A stretch of DNA of 64,000 nt from Protopterus annectens (Eukaryota > Chordata > Ceratodontiformes > Protopteridae), in the NCBI RefSeq assembly GCF_019279795.1, contig NC_056743.1, forward strand, positions 868,416,364 to 868,480,363, given 5' to 3'. This document shows positions 11,706 through 23,010 of this stretch, piece by piece. The notes beneath the pieces were generated by a model. It saw only the letters and a list, made by a program, of their open reading frames with translations. It ran no database searches and was not told the DNA's origin. Both the position numbers and the translations under genes were made by a program. Every line of letters starts with the position of its first letter. The first letter of the stretch is position 1.

Positions 11706-12594
11706 AGCTCATTGTGCCTCAGTGTGTCTCTTGGTTGGATCCTGGTTTTTTCATTTTCAAAGTTACTAGTTTGTGCTTTCCAGTTTGGTTTACTGTTGTT
11801 TCAGTTCTACAGTTTTCTGTCTTTTTTATAGCAGCTGCTTTGTTCCTGACATTAGCAGGATTAATTGCTCATCTAAGATTGACAGCAGTACCCGACAAGG
11901 TAAACTACAGATTTAACTGTGTCTATGATATGTCATGCAGGTGGAGATGAATTTCTCTGCAAAGTATGTGAGAAATTCAGTTAAAAAGTAGGTGGGCTTT
12001 CCCTTCCTTGGACTTCAATGCAAGGAAATAAAAGTTTTAAAAAGTACAAGCAGGCTTCTGGTACCTACACAATGCTGGAATCATATTATAGGGAGAAAAG
12101 AAACCTAATGGTTGAGTTAAACTGTTTGAGAGGGTGGAGTTTTCCTTTAACCAAACCCCTCCTCTCCCCCACTTCCTCTCCCTTTTTTCATTGCAGTGCC
12201 TAGATTTCTTAAAACTAAACAAAGAAAAAGAGAGAAGCAGGGAGAAAAAGGGGAAAACTGTTTATATTAGTATCCCCATTGCATTTAAAAATCTGAGAAA
12301 ACTTTACTTCAAGTCTAATTGGTTTTGTATTATCTTTAAGGTTCTCACAGCTGGGAAAACCCGATTGTTTTCAGAAAACATTATGTCCTAGCCAATTTCT
12401 CTTTTTTTTCCCTCAGCCATTCCCCTTCCACCAGACTGTCTCCAATTTCTCTTTATCAGATTATCTCCATGGACACATGAAGACCGGCTACAGACTTGCT
12501 ACTTAGTATACAAACTCAAAAAAGAAATGGAAAAACCAATAAAACAGCAAAAAATTGTGCCAAAAAAAGAAAATGGCCCAAATAATTGTAGTTA

Positions 12595-12630
12595 AGTGCT
12601 TTCGTCAGGTTTAATGCCAAACTTCATCAG
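12595..12630 (-). ncRNA. Hammerhead-like motif, PLE locus B
   Basis: The reverse complement reads CTGATGA, A, GTTTGG, loop CATTAAA, CCTGAC, GAAAGCACTTA. This copy has the canonical CUGAUGA box. Stem II pairs G-C, U-A, U-G, then a mismatch, then G-C, G-C. The partial partner at 13189-13212 (ATTAAACCTGACAAAAGCGCTT) lacks the first box. Confidence 0.58.
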
Positions 12631-12959
12631 AACAAGGTTTTAATGACCATACATATTTAAGCAAACCATTAACCATTCCCTCGTAAACACATCACAAACC
12701 AGGTGATTGATTCAAACATTGTAATGTTATTATACCTATCTAAAACATTTTTTTAACTCCTTTAAAACTGTTTTATACATAATTTTACATTAGACAAAAA
12801 AATGTATATTATACACAAAAGTATAAACATCTTAAAAATTATGAACAAAATTGAAACTTCTATAAAACACAACTATACATTATAATTTTGCAGCCCTCAG
12901 TTTCAACACACTGGATATACTTATGTTGTCATTCAGCTTAGGGGCTCTGCCTCCATCTA

Positions 12960-13185
12960 ATTTAATTTGTCAGAATAGCTCACGATATTCCAACAAAGCC
13001 TCCCAGTGGCCACCCCTCGGATTTGGTGCAACTTGGTCTATTACAAGAAAAATAAACTTACTATTAGGACATTCTTTTGAATGCCTAAAAAGTGCATTTG
13101 AATCTTTACCATGCTTCAAATCATAAATATGTTTATACACTCTCTTCCTGAAGATCCTCTCTGTTTTCCCAGTATAAAAACTCAT
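12960..13185 (-). pseudogene. PLE GIY-YIG endonuclease fragment (locus B)
   Basis: The 71-residue minus-strand frame begins MSFYTGKTERIFRKRVYKHI. YTGKT..R...R.Y.H matches the catalytic Tyr, Gly and Arg segment of PLE-type GIY-YIG nucleases and aligns with YIGKTKRVLKRRIYEH of locus A. It ends in a region equivalent to the C-terminal tail (EALLEYRELF). The N-terminal half and all RT sequence are absent, consistent with 5' truncation during insertion. Confidence 0.75.
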
Positions 13186-13809
13186 ACAGGCATTAAACCT
13201 GACAAAAGCGCTTAACTACAATTATTTTGGCCATTTTCTTTTCTTTTGGCACAGTGTTTCACTGTTTTACTATTAGTATACGGATATGCATTTCCTATAA
13301 AAAATAAGCCTCATAATATTCAATATTCTTTTTCATTTACTTGCTGACTCTTAAAACTAATCAATCTAAGGTCCTTAATCAGTCATTTCCCCATGCAAGA
13401 ATGAAAAAAGCACATTAATTTTAACCTTTTTAACCAAGCTCCTTTTTTATCATTGCATTGCCTATATTTCTCAAAACTGTACAAGAAGAAAGAGTGAAGA
13501 GGGGAGAACAAGAAAAGCAACACCTGTTTACAGTCCCCATTATAGCATGCAAAGAAACCATGCACCACAAATATAGTACTATTAAGAAGAGATAGTGTTT
13601 TATTTCCTTACAGATAGCTTTCTCTCCTCTCTTACCATCTCCAAAGCATTTTCCGAACATTAATATCATGAAGTAGAGCATATACTTTAGAGCCCACCAC
13701 AAATCCAAGAAATTTTGAAGAAGTCCTATATTTCCAGAGTCTCTTCTGTCATATTTCATAAATATGATTATTGCATTGTAATCCCACATTAAATTACTGG
13801 GTTTATTAC

Positions 13810-14590
13810 TGTTTTTCTCCATCACCAAAATCCTGTCTCTGCTTCATTTCCAACATACTCTTGATTCTTCTAGTCAACTTTTGTGCACCCTTACTTCTCT
13901 CCAACATTTTCCATTGAAATACTGAAGAATGTTTCACAGGTACAGTCTCTCTGTGGTCTTTATTACCAGAGGAACAAGAAGCAGAATCTCCTTCTGTTTC
14001 ACAGGTCACATTTTGTTGGACAAGCTTTTGTATTTCCTCCTTAGCATGCACTTCATCAAAAATGATTTTGTCCCTCCAGGGAAGAATACCTTGAAGACAG
14101 CTGGATACAGCAGTTTGAATCTCACACCTACGTCTTGACATTCTCTGAATAGTGGAATGAATTTACTTCTCTTTTGCCTGGTGTACAGTATGTAATTATT
14201 CTCCACAAACACTCTGCTGTCTTTTACTTTTAGTATTTTGTCCTTCTGCCACAGTTTTGTCAGAATCAACTCCTTCTGCTGGTAGAATTGCATCCTTACT
14301 ATTAAAGGTCTAGGTTGCTTTCTTATAGCTAGGTTTGGAGCATACACATAATGTGCCCTTTCAACTAACAACTCCTGCTGTGGAATACCAGACCAGCTGC
14401 TTATTTGTGCTTTCATAAAATTAATGTAGTCTGTTCCTTCCAGCTTCTCTGGTATAGCTGAAAATCTCAGGTTTTCCCTATGTGCCCTGTCCTCTGCTTC
14501 TATTATTTTTTGAAACATCTCTTCCTGAGCAGTTTCATATTCAGCCAGCCTTTTCTTCATTTTGACATCTGCTTTTTGCAGCTTTATCAT
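13810..14590 (-). pseudogene. L1 ORF1 protein remnant (RNA-binding chaperone)
   Basis: The first part, 14590-14006, holds RAHRENLRFSAIPEKLEG, ERAHYVYAPN, RPLIVRMQFYQQKE and FKLLYPAVFKVFFPGG. These match the order of conserved blocks in the RRM and C-terminal domain of L1 ORF1p (Transposase_22 family), which coats L1 RNA as a trimer. The frame begins within the coiled coil (KMKKRLAEYETAQEEMFQKI), so the N-terminus is missing, cut off by the CR1 end at 14590. A second frame, 14141-13806, overlaps the end and probably continues the C-terminus after a frameshift. Confidence 0.78.
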
Positions 14591-14702
14591 AGGTTCATAG
14601 GTTCATAGGTTTATACTAGGCTATCTGCCCTAAGGCATTTATAAGCCTAGCCCATAGTTTTGTGGCTTACACCACCCCTTATGTTAAAAAATACTGTGCC
14701 CA

Positions 14703-17450
14703 TTAGTTTGTTGTGCCTCTGTCCAGCAGTGACACAGAGATGATTCCCGGGGTAAATCTATGATCTCCCATCCACCGGTCAAGATTTCTCTTGAACAGAG
14801 CCAGCGAGGTGCTCTGCCTCACATGGACCGGGATTTTATTCCACAGCATAGGGAGTCTCTGGGTGACAAATCTATCCCTCCAGCATGTCCTGTTTATATC
14901 CGTGCTAAGGTTTAAGTCGCTTGCTCTAGTGGATCTGGTAGATTTGGATTTTTTGAGGTGGAGCATGTCCATTAATTCCGGGTTGGACATGGCCTTGTAT
15001 GTCAGGCACAGGTCACCTCTGAGCAGGCGGTATGCGACTGAATAGAGCTGGAGTTTCTTCAGTCTGGCAGCATATGACAGATTTTGGAGTCCTTTTATCC
15101 TTTTGGTGAGGAACTTTTGGGGTCTCTCCAATTGCTGCAGGTGTCGGGTGAGATACATCCCGAATGGGGCATTGTACTCGATCATTGGTCTGATAAGTGA
15201 AGAGTACAGGGGAACAATGACCTCACTTGATCTAGATGTAAATCCCTTCATGAATAGGTGGGCAATGTAGAAGGTCTTTCTAACCACTTTAGCAATGTGA
15301 GTGTCAAAAGAAAGGCCACTGTCAACCTGGGTCCCCAGGTCCCTGATAACCTCTTCTGTGCTTAATGGATTGCCACCTATATGGTAGGTTGGGGTTACCT
15401 TGCTTTTCCCGAAGGGTACGACTATACATTTTTTGGCATTTAACTTCAGGCCATGGCTCTGGCACCAGCTATCAGTTTCCGTGAGACCCCTCTGAAGGAT
15501 ATCTGTGTCCGATGTACTTTCCACTATGGCGCCCAGTTTGCAGTCATCTGCAAACTTTGTCAGCCATAGTCCTCCTATGTTTGCCTGTACTTCTGAGAAG
15601 TAGATGCCGAACAAGAGGGGGCCAAGGACTGAGCCCTGTGGGACACCACTTGTGACCGGCTTGGAGTCTGACATGGCGCCAGCAACTCTAACCCTGTAGG
15701 TTCTGTCCTTTAGCCAGTTTGCAACCCATCTTGTGACATATGGGTTTACATTTAAGCTGGTAAGTTTCTCTATAATACCCGAGTGGGGTATTGTGTCGAA
15801 AGCTTTTGCAAGGTCAAGGTAGGCTGTATGGACTGCCTTTCCCTCATCAATAGCCTTGGTGACTGTTTCGAAGAAGTCGACCAAGTTCAAAAGTCATGAT
15901 CTGCCCTTGACAAAGCCAAACTGGGTCGGGTCCAATGTCTGCAAGTCCCCTATGTCTTTGTTTATGAGTTCCATTATGATCCTCTCCATAGCTTTGCAGA
16001 CCAGGCTTGTTAAGCTTATGGGGCGGTAATTACCAGGGTCCGTAGAGGCACCGCCTTTGTGGAGTGGGACCACAGTTGCCGTATGCCACTCCTTGGGCAC
16101 GTATCCTGTGGTAAGGCTAAGTTTAAACAGCTGCCTTATATGCGGGTTTAGTTCCTCGTTGAGTTCGTGTAGCAAACAGCCAGGGACACCATCTGGTCCC
16201 ATTGATGCTGTGTTTTTAGCTTTAGAGAGAGCAGCTTTCACCTGCGCATTTGAGATGTCTGGGAGGCTACACTCCGCTGGGATAGTTATCTCTCCTTTTG
16301 GGGGGGGAGAGGGGGGTGAGGTTTGCACTGAACCTGTCTGCCAGTATGTTGGCAATGTCTGTGGGTTCAGTGATTTTTGTATCATTTTGGACTAATTCTG
16401 CGCATATCTGGGAGTTTCCACCCAGGTTTCTAACATAGCTGAAGAAGGCCTTATGATTGTCTTTTGAATCTATTGCAATTTTTCTCTCAAAGTTGGCCTT
16501 GGATGATTTTATGAGTGCTCGTATTTTTTTACTAATAATGATCAAGGGTGTCTTCTCTTTTATGGATTTTGCTCTATCATGTAACAGCTTTCTCCTCTTA
16601 TTGTAAAGTTTGTTTATGGCTGGGGTGCACCAGACTGGATGTTTGCCCTTGGTGGAAAGAGTCTTGGTTTTATTAGGGATTGCCTGATCCATGCAGTCCT
16701 GGAGGTGTTCGTAGAAGGCATTTGTAAGGGCTTCCACAGCTTGGGTTGTGGTTTCCACTGACTCGGGGGCCTTGAAGGATACCACACCAGTCTTGAGTAG
16801 TGTGAAGTTTGCTTTAGAGAAGTTCTTCACTGTGGTCTTTTTTGTTTGGGGTGGGGGCGGGATATGGATTTCCAGTGAGATAAGTTTGTGATCTGATCTC
16901 ACCAATGAGGGATATACTTCCGGTGTGGAGCATTTTGTCCCCATGTTTGTGATGATGAGATCTAGTATATTTTCTCCTCTTGTGGGAACGGTGACTAGTT
17001 GTTCCATGGCATTTGAATTTATGAACTCCAGGAACCTTTGGGCTAGAAAGTTGGGGCTTGAGTAATGTTCCCAGTCTATATTCAGGTAGTTGAAGTCACC
17101 CAATATAATGGTGTTTGGAGATACATTTATACCCTCCAGTGTCTTCAGGAAGGCTGTGTGGGGTTCCTGAGTTTGAGAGGGTGGCCTGTAGCATGCTACA
17201 AATTGTAGAGCAGTTTTGCCTATGGTTAATTGCACCTGGATGGTTTCCGATGCTTCGTGCGTTGCCACCAACCTGTAGGTGTGGGTATCCTTGATGAATA
17301 TGGATACACCCCCTCCTTTTGTGGTGTGGTCCGGGTTTTGGGGCCAGAACGCATGATATGAGGTAAAACCTGATAGTGCCGGGTGCTCTCAGGAGCCTTG
17401 AACCAGGTTTCAGTTACAGCACAGACATCGATGTTCTCCATACTGAGAAG
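14703..17450 (-). pseudogene. CR1 ORF2: APE endonuclease and reverse transcriptase (copy 1)
   Basis: The endonuclease part shows NIDVCAVTETWF, ILGDFNYLNIDW and VRSDHKLISL. The RT part shows GPDGVPGCLLHEL, HKGGASTDPGNYRPISL, AYLDLAKAFDTI, VPQGSVLGPLLFG and FADDCKLGAI, with the catalytic DD pair. Damage visible by comparison with copy 2: a frame change near 17385 (after the APEST block), a frame change in the G-run near 16300, and an in-frame TGA at 15894-15896 where copy 2 has a Cys codon (KGKSCLLNL). The remaining 395-residue frame 15890-14703 covers the RT core and C-terminal domain. It would have nicked target DNA and primed reverse transcription there. Confidence 0.85.
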
Positions 17451-17592
17451 GGCCTCGAAAGTGCATTTTGAGATTTAGACTTCTGGCATTGAGCAGCATT
17501 ACCCTTAGTTTCTTCCCATTTTTGTTTTCTAGGGTGGTAGGTTTAGAACTTGAGCCTTGCCTAAAAAAGGCACTATGGGGGTGGCAAGAGCC

Positions 17593-18504
17593 TTAGCCAA
17601 TATCCGGAATCCCAGGGTGACAGGTGCAAGCCGCCCTTGGAAAGCAGCGTGGCTTGTCAAGCATGTCATCCCAGGCAGACAGACACTGGATCCCCTTTGA
17701 ATGACACCAGAAATTAAGCCAATTGTTAAAGCTGATCATCTTGTCTCTATGTTGTGGCATCATTCTTGGTGAAGGAAGGATACTGCTCAGGGTCAGGGTC
17801 ATACCTGCCTGGGCTAAATAATCAGAGAGCTCCTCTATGTCTCTTTTCATGTAGTCCAGGGAGGTACGTCTCAGGTCGTTCACACCAGCATGGACAATGA
17901 CTGTGTCATATTTGTACTTGCTGTGGAGTGACCCGAGTGCTTGTGTTATGTGGCGGATTCTAGCGCCCGATAGGCAGCTTACTGTGACCCTTTTCTTGTT
18001 CAGCCTGGTGAGTGGGATGTCAGTGTGTCTGACTATGGAGTCACCTATGACAAGTATGTTTGGTGTTGTATTTGGCCTTAAGGGCTGTGACTGCTTTGCA
18101 CACTGATTTTGTGGTTTATGTGTTGCCTGTGGTGTGTCATGAGGTGGCAGTTGCTTGGATGTCTGCTTTGGAGGCCTCTGCTGTTTAGGTAAATTTTTGC
18201 TCAGAGCCTCCGAGTATGACTTTGTGTGTTTATGTGTTTGATTCATTGTTGTGATAGCTTTATGTGAGACTGGTTTTGTGGTGTGTGTAGTTGCCTTCTC
18301 CTCCTCCTGTCTGGTCTTGCCAGTCCTGAGTTGAGAGAGCTCAGCCTCCAGTTTGGCTAAATAGATGCATCTCTCGCAAGTATTTGTGTTATGTGGGAGG
18401 AGGAGAGGGTTGTCAGTGTACATGAGGCAATTGTAACATTGCCTCAATATTCCCAAATTCACCAACTGGACAGGAGAGGACGCCAGCATCTGGCCCTTCG
18501 ACAT
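17593..18504 (-). pseudogene. CR1 ORF1 with zinc-ribbon and SGNH esterase domain (copy 1)
   Basis: ATG start at 18504. MSKGQ is followed by a CYNC...CERC pair set that can bind zinc, a basic Gln/Pro-rich linker, and a SGNH/GDSL-type esterase domain: ILVIGDSIVRH (nucleophile Ser block), GARIRHI, VIVHAGVNDLRR (GxND block). CR1-clade ORF1 proteins are known to carry such esterase domains. The final block, which in copy 2 reads GLHLSPLGF with the active-site His, is lost here because of a small frameshift near 17640 (ending PRAACTCHPGIPDIG). Confidence 0.82.
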
Positions 18505-18896
18505 GCGAGAGAAATTTAGAAGTTAGGGGTGTAACTGAATAAGAGAGGACTTAGTAAGGAAGTGGGTACTCCCGGGGGGGGGGGGGTTTGCTAGTGAGGG
18601 ACTTTGTATAATACAGAAGTGCTAAACCTGAAAAGAAGATGCTTTTAAGACAAGTAAAACTTTTAGGAACAAGTGCTGCGCTGTTTAGTTAAGGGATATA
18701 CTGTTTAGATTACTAGTAGAGCAGTTCTAAGGGAAAAAATGAAGAACAGACTTTATGGAGCCAGAAAAAGTTTAACCTTGTTAAACCAGCGCTGCCCGAT
18801 GCTGCTCTAGTGGCAACTCCGCTAATCAAGGCTAAAGCACTCTAAAGCGTGCTTGATAGCAGGGGCTGGAAAGAGCCAGGAATTGACCCAAAATGG

Positions 18897-20523
18897 CCAA
18901 TAAAACTACATTTTCAAGTCAGTAACCACTCCCACGGGGGGGGGGCAGGGAAGCAGCTCAATGTTTTTCACTGCCACTGATCAACATAGAGACTTTCCTT
19001 TAGCCCAAGCAAAAATGGCCTCACAGAAACTTACAAAACAGTTCAAGAACAGCAAGCCTGTAACTTGAACTTTTTTAAATCTCAGAAAAGTTGGAAAAAA
19101 GCAAGATTTTTTGTTTTTGTTTTTTCAGAGATAGCAGAGGTTCACAAGTAATATCAAGTTATAACAGTGTAGTAAATGACCCCACACAAGAGTGCTAGGT
19201 CAAAGACAGAAAATATGCAAGTTTTGAGAAAAAAACGATTTTAAAATTAAGTGCTAACAGGAAATTCAGTAAACAGCTTTTGGTTGTGCTCTAAATACAG
19301 CTACTAATGCAGAAATCAAGTTTAACAAGCCAGAAAATGCTCAAACTAGGCAGCTATGCAGAAAAACTTATCAAATAAACAGAGGAAAAATACTTAAAAT
19401 CTCAAAAGTGGCTCCTTTCTTCTCTCAGCGTTTTCTCCTCTTGGTGGGTGCTTCACCAACAGTCAACAAGCCTGAAAAGATGCCAAAACCATGAGGCAAC
19501 TAGGTTTTAAGAGAGGAAGATGAAGGAGTTTTGGAAATGACCCCTTTTGGCCAATAAAACTACAGTTTCAAGTCAGTAACCACTCCCACGGGTTACAGGG
19601 AAGCAGCTCAATGTTTTACACTGCGACTGATCAACAGAGAGACTTTCCTTTAGCCCAAGCAAAAATGGCCTCACAGAAACTTACAAAACAGTTCAAGAAC
19701 AGCAAGCCTGTAACTTGAACTTTTTTAAATCTCAGAAAAGTGGGAAAAAGCAAGATTTTTTTGTTTTTGTTTTTTCAGAGATAGCAGAGGTTCACAAGTA
19801 ATATCAAGTTATAACAGTGCAGTAAATGACCCCACACAAGAGTGCTAGGTCAAAGACAGAAAATATGCAAGTTTTAAGAAAAAACGATTTTAAAATTAAG
19901 TGCAAACAGGAAATTCAGTAAACAGCTTTTGGTTGTGCTCTAAATACAGCTACTAATGCAGAAATCAAGTTTAACAAGCCAGAAAATGCACAAACTAGGC
20001 AGCTTTGCAGAAAAACTTATCAAATAAACAGAGAAAAAATACTTAAAATCTCAAAAGTGGCTCCTTTCTTCTCTCATCGTTTTCTCCTCTTGGTGGGTGC
20101 TTCACCAACAGCCAACAAGCCTGAAAAGACGCCAAAACCACGAGGCAACTAGGTTTTAAGAGAGGAAGATGACGGAGTTTTTGAAATTACCCCTTTTGGC
20201 CAATAAAACTACAGTTTCAAGTCAGTAACCACTCCTACGGGGGCAGGGAAGCAGCTCAATGTTTTTCACTGCCACTGATCAACAGAGAGACTTTCCTTTA
20301 GCCCAAGCAAAAATGTCCTCACAGAAACTTACAAAACAGTTCAAGAACAGCAAGTCTGTAACTTGAACTTTTTTAAATCTCAGAAAAGTGGGAAAAAAGC
20401 AAGATTTTTTTTTTGTTTTTGTTTTTTCAGAGATAGCAGAGGTTCACAAGTAATATCAAGTTATAACAGTGCAGTAAATGACCCCACACAAGAGTGCTAG
20501 GTCAAAGACAGAAAATATGCAAG
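18897..20523 (-). repeat. Tandem ~650-bp units in the CR1 copy 1 5' leader
   Basis: The unit beginning CCAATAAAACTACA starts at 18897, 19551 and 20200, giving periods of 654 and 649 bases. The third unit is cut at 20523 after about 324 bases. Units differ by few substitutions and by length of a G-run and T-run. The array is upstream of ORF1 in CR1 orientation and stops abruptly at an unrelated CR1 RT fragment, so the outermost unit is the truncated one, as in LINEs with monomer-type promoters (for example mouse L1). Promoter role is inference. Confidence 0.8.
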
Positions 20524-21010
20524 TGGTAATTAGTGAGTGAGAACTGAGTTTTTCCCAAAGGGGATGAGAAAGAATTTTTTGGCATTAAGCTTAAGGCCAT
20601 GGTTTCAAAACCAGTCATTGGTCTCAGTGAGGCCTTTCTGTACGATGTCTGCATTACTTGGCTCCCAGCTTGCAGTCACCTGCGAACTTGGTCAGCCTGG
20701 ACTTCTAAGAAGTAGACACCAAACAGGAGAGGACCCAGGACCGATTCCTGTGGGACTCCACTCATGACTGGTCGGCAGTCTGACTTGGAGTCTGCTACTT
20801 TCACACTGTGGGTTCTGCAAGACAATTTGCAACCCACCTAACAATATAGGGGTTGATGCCTAGTTTGGTGAGTTTATCAATAATTCCTGAGTGAGGAATG
20901 GTATCAAAGCCCTTGGCCGGATCGAGGTAGGCTGTATGAACTGCCTTACCTTCATCCACAGCTCTGATGACTGACTAAAAGAAGTCAACCAGGTTGAGCA
21001 GGCATAATCT
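20524..21010 (-). mobile_element. Older CR1 RT fragment, antisense
   Basis: Nucleotide similarity to 15400-15890 is clear (TTTTTTGGCATTAAGCTTAAGGCCATGG against the same region of copy 1; AGGTAGGCTGTATGAACTGCCTTACC near 20926). It covers the RT segment from the LNAKKC block back to the AYLDLAKAF block. Frames are broken throughout. It is more diverged from copies 1 and 2 than they are from each other. Confidence 0.75.
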
Positions 21011-21215
21011 GCCTTTATTAATTACTATCTAGAACTTCTCATCTGGTTGATAAAAACATGCTTAACCCGTGGATAAAACTAAAGAGACTAAATGTATTTT
21101 TACTGCTTGTATCTTGCTATCCATAGACAACAGCTTCCAGTTTCTCAGTTTTTATATTATTTTTGTTTAGTCTTTTCCCATATATCCTTAGCTGCTATAA
21201 CAGAATCCTTTTTAA

Positions 21216-21431
21216 AACCCAAAAAACATCGAATATCTCAAGCGCTTTCGCCTGGTTCCTACCATCTTGATAAAGCCTGGTAGGAACCAGGCGAAAGCGC
21301 TTGAGATATTCGATGTTTTTTGGGTTTTAAAGGTTATTAAAAGACTTCAAACTACAGTTTGCTGCAGCCTGTCGTTTCTCTGCTGTGGACTTTGCTGTTG
21401 GTGTTTGTATTCGTTTCTGAGACACTTGTTA
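21216..21431. mobile_element. PLE locus C: minimal palindromic insertion
   Basis: The TSD AGAATCCTTTTTAA lies at 21202-21215 and 21432-21445, inside L1 RT sequence. The insertion has no coding sequence. It consists of a 52-bp perfect inverted repeat (arms 21212-21263 and 21279-21330, spacer 15 bases; the left arm overlaps the TSD by a few bases) followed by about 100 bases of right terminal segment. Each arm carries the second half of the hammerhead-like motif. Confidence 0.8.
21266..21301 (+). ncRNA. Hammerhead-like motif, PLE locus C (with inverted partner 21241-21263)
   Basis: Stem II GCCTGGT, loop AGGA, ACCAGGC is a perfect 7-bp hairpin followed by GAAAGCGCTT. The first box is degenerate (CTTGATAAA instead of CTGANGAA). 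The stem sequence shares nothing with those at other loci, yet pairs perfectly. Confidence 0.5.
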
Positions 21432-22869
21432 AGAATCCTTTTTAACCCATACTCCTAAATACTTCATTTTATCAAACCAATTTATTTGCGCGCACATTGT
21501 TTATAGCTATAGCCTTTGTTTTATCTTCATTAATTTTATATCCCGAAAAAAACTGGAACTGTGTCAAAATGTTCCATAACACTGAAATGTCCTTTCCTGA
21601 TGCTATCAGATACGAAATAATATCTTCTGCAAATAAAGCCAACTTTCCTTGAATACCATACCAATTATATCCTTGAATTTCTGAGTCCCTTATTTTCTTT
21701 ACCAGTGGTTCTGAATATAATGCAAATAACAAAAGGGAAAGAGGACATCCCTACCTGGTTCCTCTGTTCAGGCAAAATTTATCAGACAGGAACTCTCCCA
21801 CTTTGATGTTTGCATCCGATCCCTCATATATAATCCTAATTAAAATTATTATTGTATCAGGAGGTGCAGTTGCTTATATTGCTCTACTCATAAAATCCCT
21901 CCAATAATTTCTGTGCATTAAGACCTACCAATAATAGCAGTATGTTCTTACATTGTCCTTCCCTCTGGATCATCATTGTTCTATTAATGTTGTCAAATGT
22001 TTGCCTCCCCTCCACAAAACCACATTGATCCATATCTATCAATTTTGGCAACACCTTTGAAATTCATTTAGCCATTTTAGACATAACACTTTATAATCAT
22101 GGTTTAAAGTTGAAATAAGCCTATATGAACCTGGATCTGATGGGTCTTTACTGTCTTTAGGTATTAAAGCCACCACAACTTTTTGTCCAGAATGTTGGTG
22201 TGTTCCATCATTCTTAAGTACTGTTAAACAAAACTTCCAGATCTTTACCACTTCCTTCCCTCGCAGATTCCAAACTTCCAGCGGAATACCATCTGTTCCT
22301 GGAGACTTTCTTACAGATCGGTTGCACAGCATCACTTTTATCTCATCCCCTTCTGTCCTTCCTAAGTGTTAATTGTTGAGCCATATCTACCTCTAACCTC
22401 GGCATATTTAAGTCTTCCATAAATATTTCCATTTGTGATTTTTCTTGATTTCCCCACTTTTCTGCTTTAAACAAATGTTCATAAAATGTCCAGAATATCT
22501 TTAATACCTCTACAGGATCTCTGGTTATTTTTCTTGTTATAGGCTTCCTAAGTTTGACAGCAATTACTTCTCCTTTCTGTTGCCTAAGTCATTGTGCCAA
22601 AAGTTGTCGTGCTCTGGAATTATCAAAAAGCAACAACAACAACAAAATTGCTTAACAGCACTCTTTCTAAGATCATGTACATCATCCAGGTGCTCCCTTA
22701 TTTTCTCTTTAGGACTCTATAATTACACCACTTCTTGTTCTGTGAGATTCCTCTTATTCTGTAATACTTTAACCTTTGTCAACCCCTCTAAATAATTTTT
22801 GTTGCTTCTTAACCATACCTCTTTTTCTTTTATTTCTACCTTATTTTTAAACTCTACTTTCCTTTTATC

Positions 22870-23010
22870 GTAAATGGGCATGCCTTCGTTGAAGGTTGAA
22901 CGTCGAGCTGGCACCACGGCGTTCGTGAAAATCTGCTGCCAATCATTAGCGGACCGGAGTTCCGCTGTGGTGACCCCTAACCGGGAAAAGCCAAAAGACA
23001 AACAACAACA
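22870..23010 (+). mobile_element. V-SINE-type SINE, 5' truncated
   Basis: TSD ACTTTCCTTTTATC at 22856-22869 and 23011-23024. The insert carries the SINE 3' half (GCCTTCGTTGAAGG, CCAATCATTAGCGGACC, GTGGTGACCCCTAACCGGG) and ends in a CAA-repeat tail. The tRNA-like head is absent. It interrupts the L1 linker. Confidence 0.85.

Larger units (their letters stand above)
4322..11801. mobile_element. Penelope-like element, composite head-to-head palindrome (locus A)
   Basis: Two PLE copies face away from each other. The minus-strand copy fills about 4322-7923, the plus-strand copy about 7924-11801. Sequence from 8150 rightward is the near-exact reverse complement of sequence from 7923 leftward, for about 3.6 kb, leaving a ~226-bp unique centre that holds the 5' end of the plus copy. 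The whole block is flanked by the 15-bp direct repeat CAGTTCTACAGTTTT at 4307-4321 and 11802-11816, so the palindrome entered as a single insertion. Both outer ends carry hammerhead-like motifs. The terminal segment CTAGTTTGTGCTTTCC occurs at the 5' start of the plus copy (~7923) and again at its 3' end (~11766), as expected of PLE pseudo-LTRs. Copy-to-copy identity is very high, implying a recent event. Confidence 0.88.
12503..13281. mobile_element. PLE locus B: short inverted dimer with 9-bp TSD
   Basis: The repeat TTAGTATAC at 12503-12511 and 13273-13281 flanks a 761-bp insertion. Its minus-strand copy carries the end of a GIY-YIG nuclease and its 3' terminal segment. Beyond about 13186 the same terminal segment appears again in inverted orientation (AAGCGCTTAACTACAATTAT matching the reverse complement of bases near 12580-12600 with a few changes). 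The insertion interrupts L1 linker sequence whose unbroken counterpart is seen near 2.35-2.45 kb, which confirms the boundaries. Confidence 0.8.
12040..14590 (-). mobile_element. L1-type LINE remnant: ORF1 and inter-ORF region, antisense
   Basis: Minus-strand ORF1 lies at 14590-13810 and non-coding linker follows down to about 12040. A PLE palindrome sits in the linker (12512-13272). Two linker segments, 12130-12290 and 13420-13560, are diverged copies of each other in the same orientation (TTCATTGCAGTGCC against TATCATTGCATTGCC, followed by similar purine-rich tracts), suggesting an internal duplication. The 5' part of ORF1 is cut off at 14590, exactly where the CR1 3' end begins, so the CR1 inserted into or beside this L1. 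Confidence 0.7.
14588..20523 (-). mobile_element. CR1-type LINE, near full length, antisense (copy 1)
   Basis: On the minus strand this LINE has a 5' leader with tandem units (20523-18505), ORF1 (18504-17593), ORF2 (about 17450-14703) and a 3' end at 14588 that finishes in repeats of GGTTCATA, the reverse complement of the ATGAACCT repeats closing CR1 copy 2 at 62.03 kb. A CR1-tail segment (GGCTAGGCTTATAAATGCC in sense) precedes the repeats in both. Short 3' octamer repeats instead of poly(A) are typical of CR1. Length about 5.9 kb. Neither ORF is intact. A second, older CR1 piece lies directly upstream at 20524-21010. Confidence 0.85.

Noticed and set aside
18897-20523. Reading the ~650-bp tandem units as a satellite array
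   Set aside because: The array ends exactly at the CR1 leader and lies in CR1 order upstream of ORF1, as does a different array in the second CR1 copy. I keep satellite origin only as an alternative.
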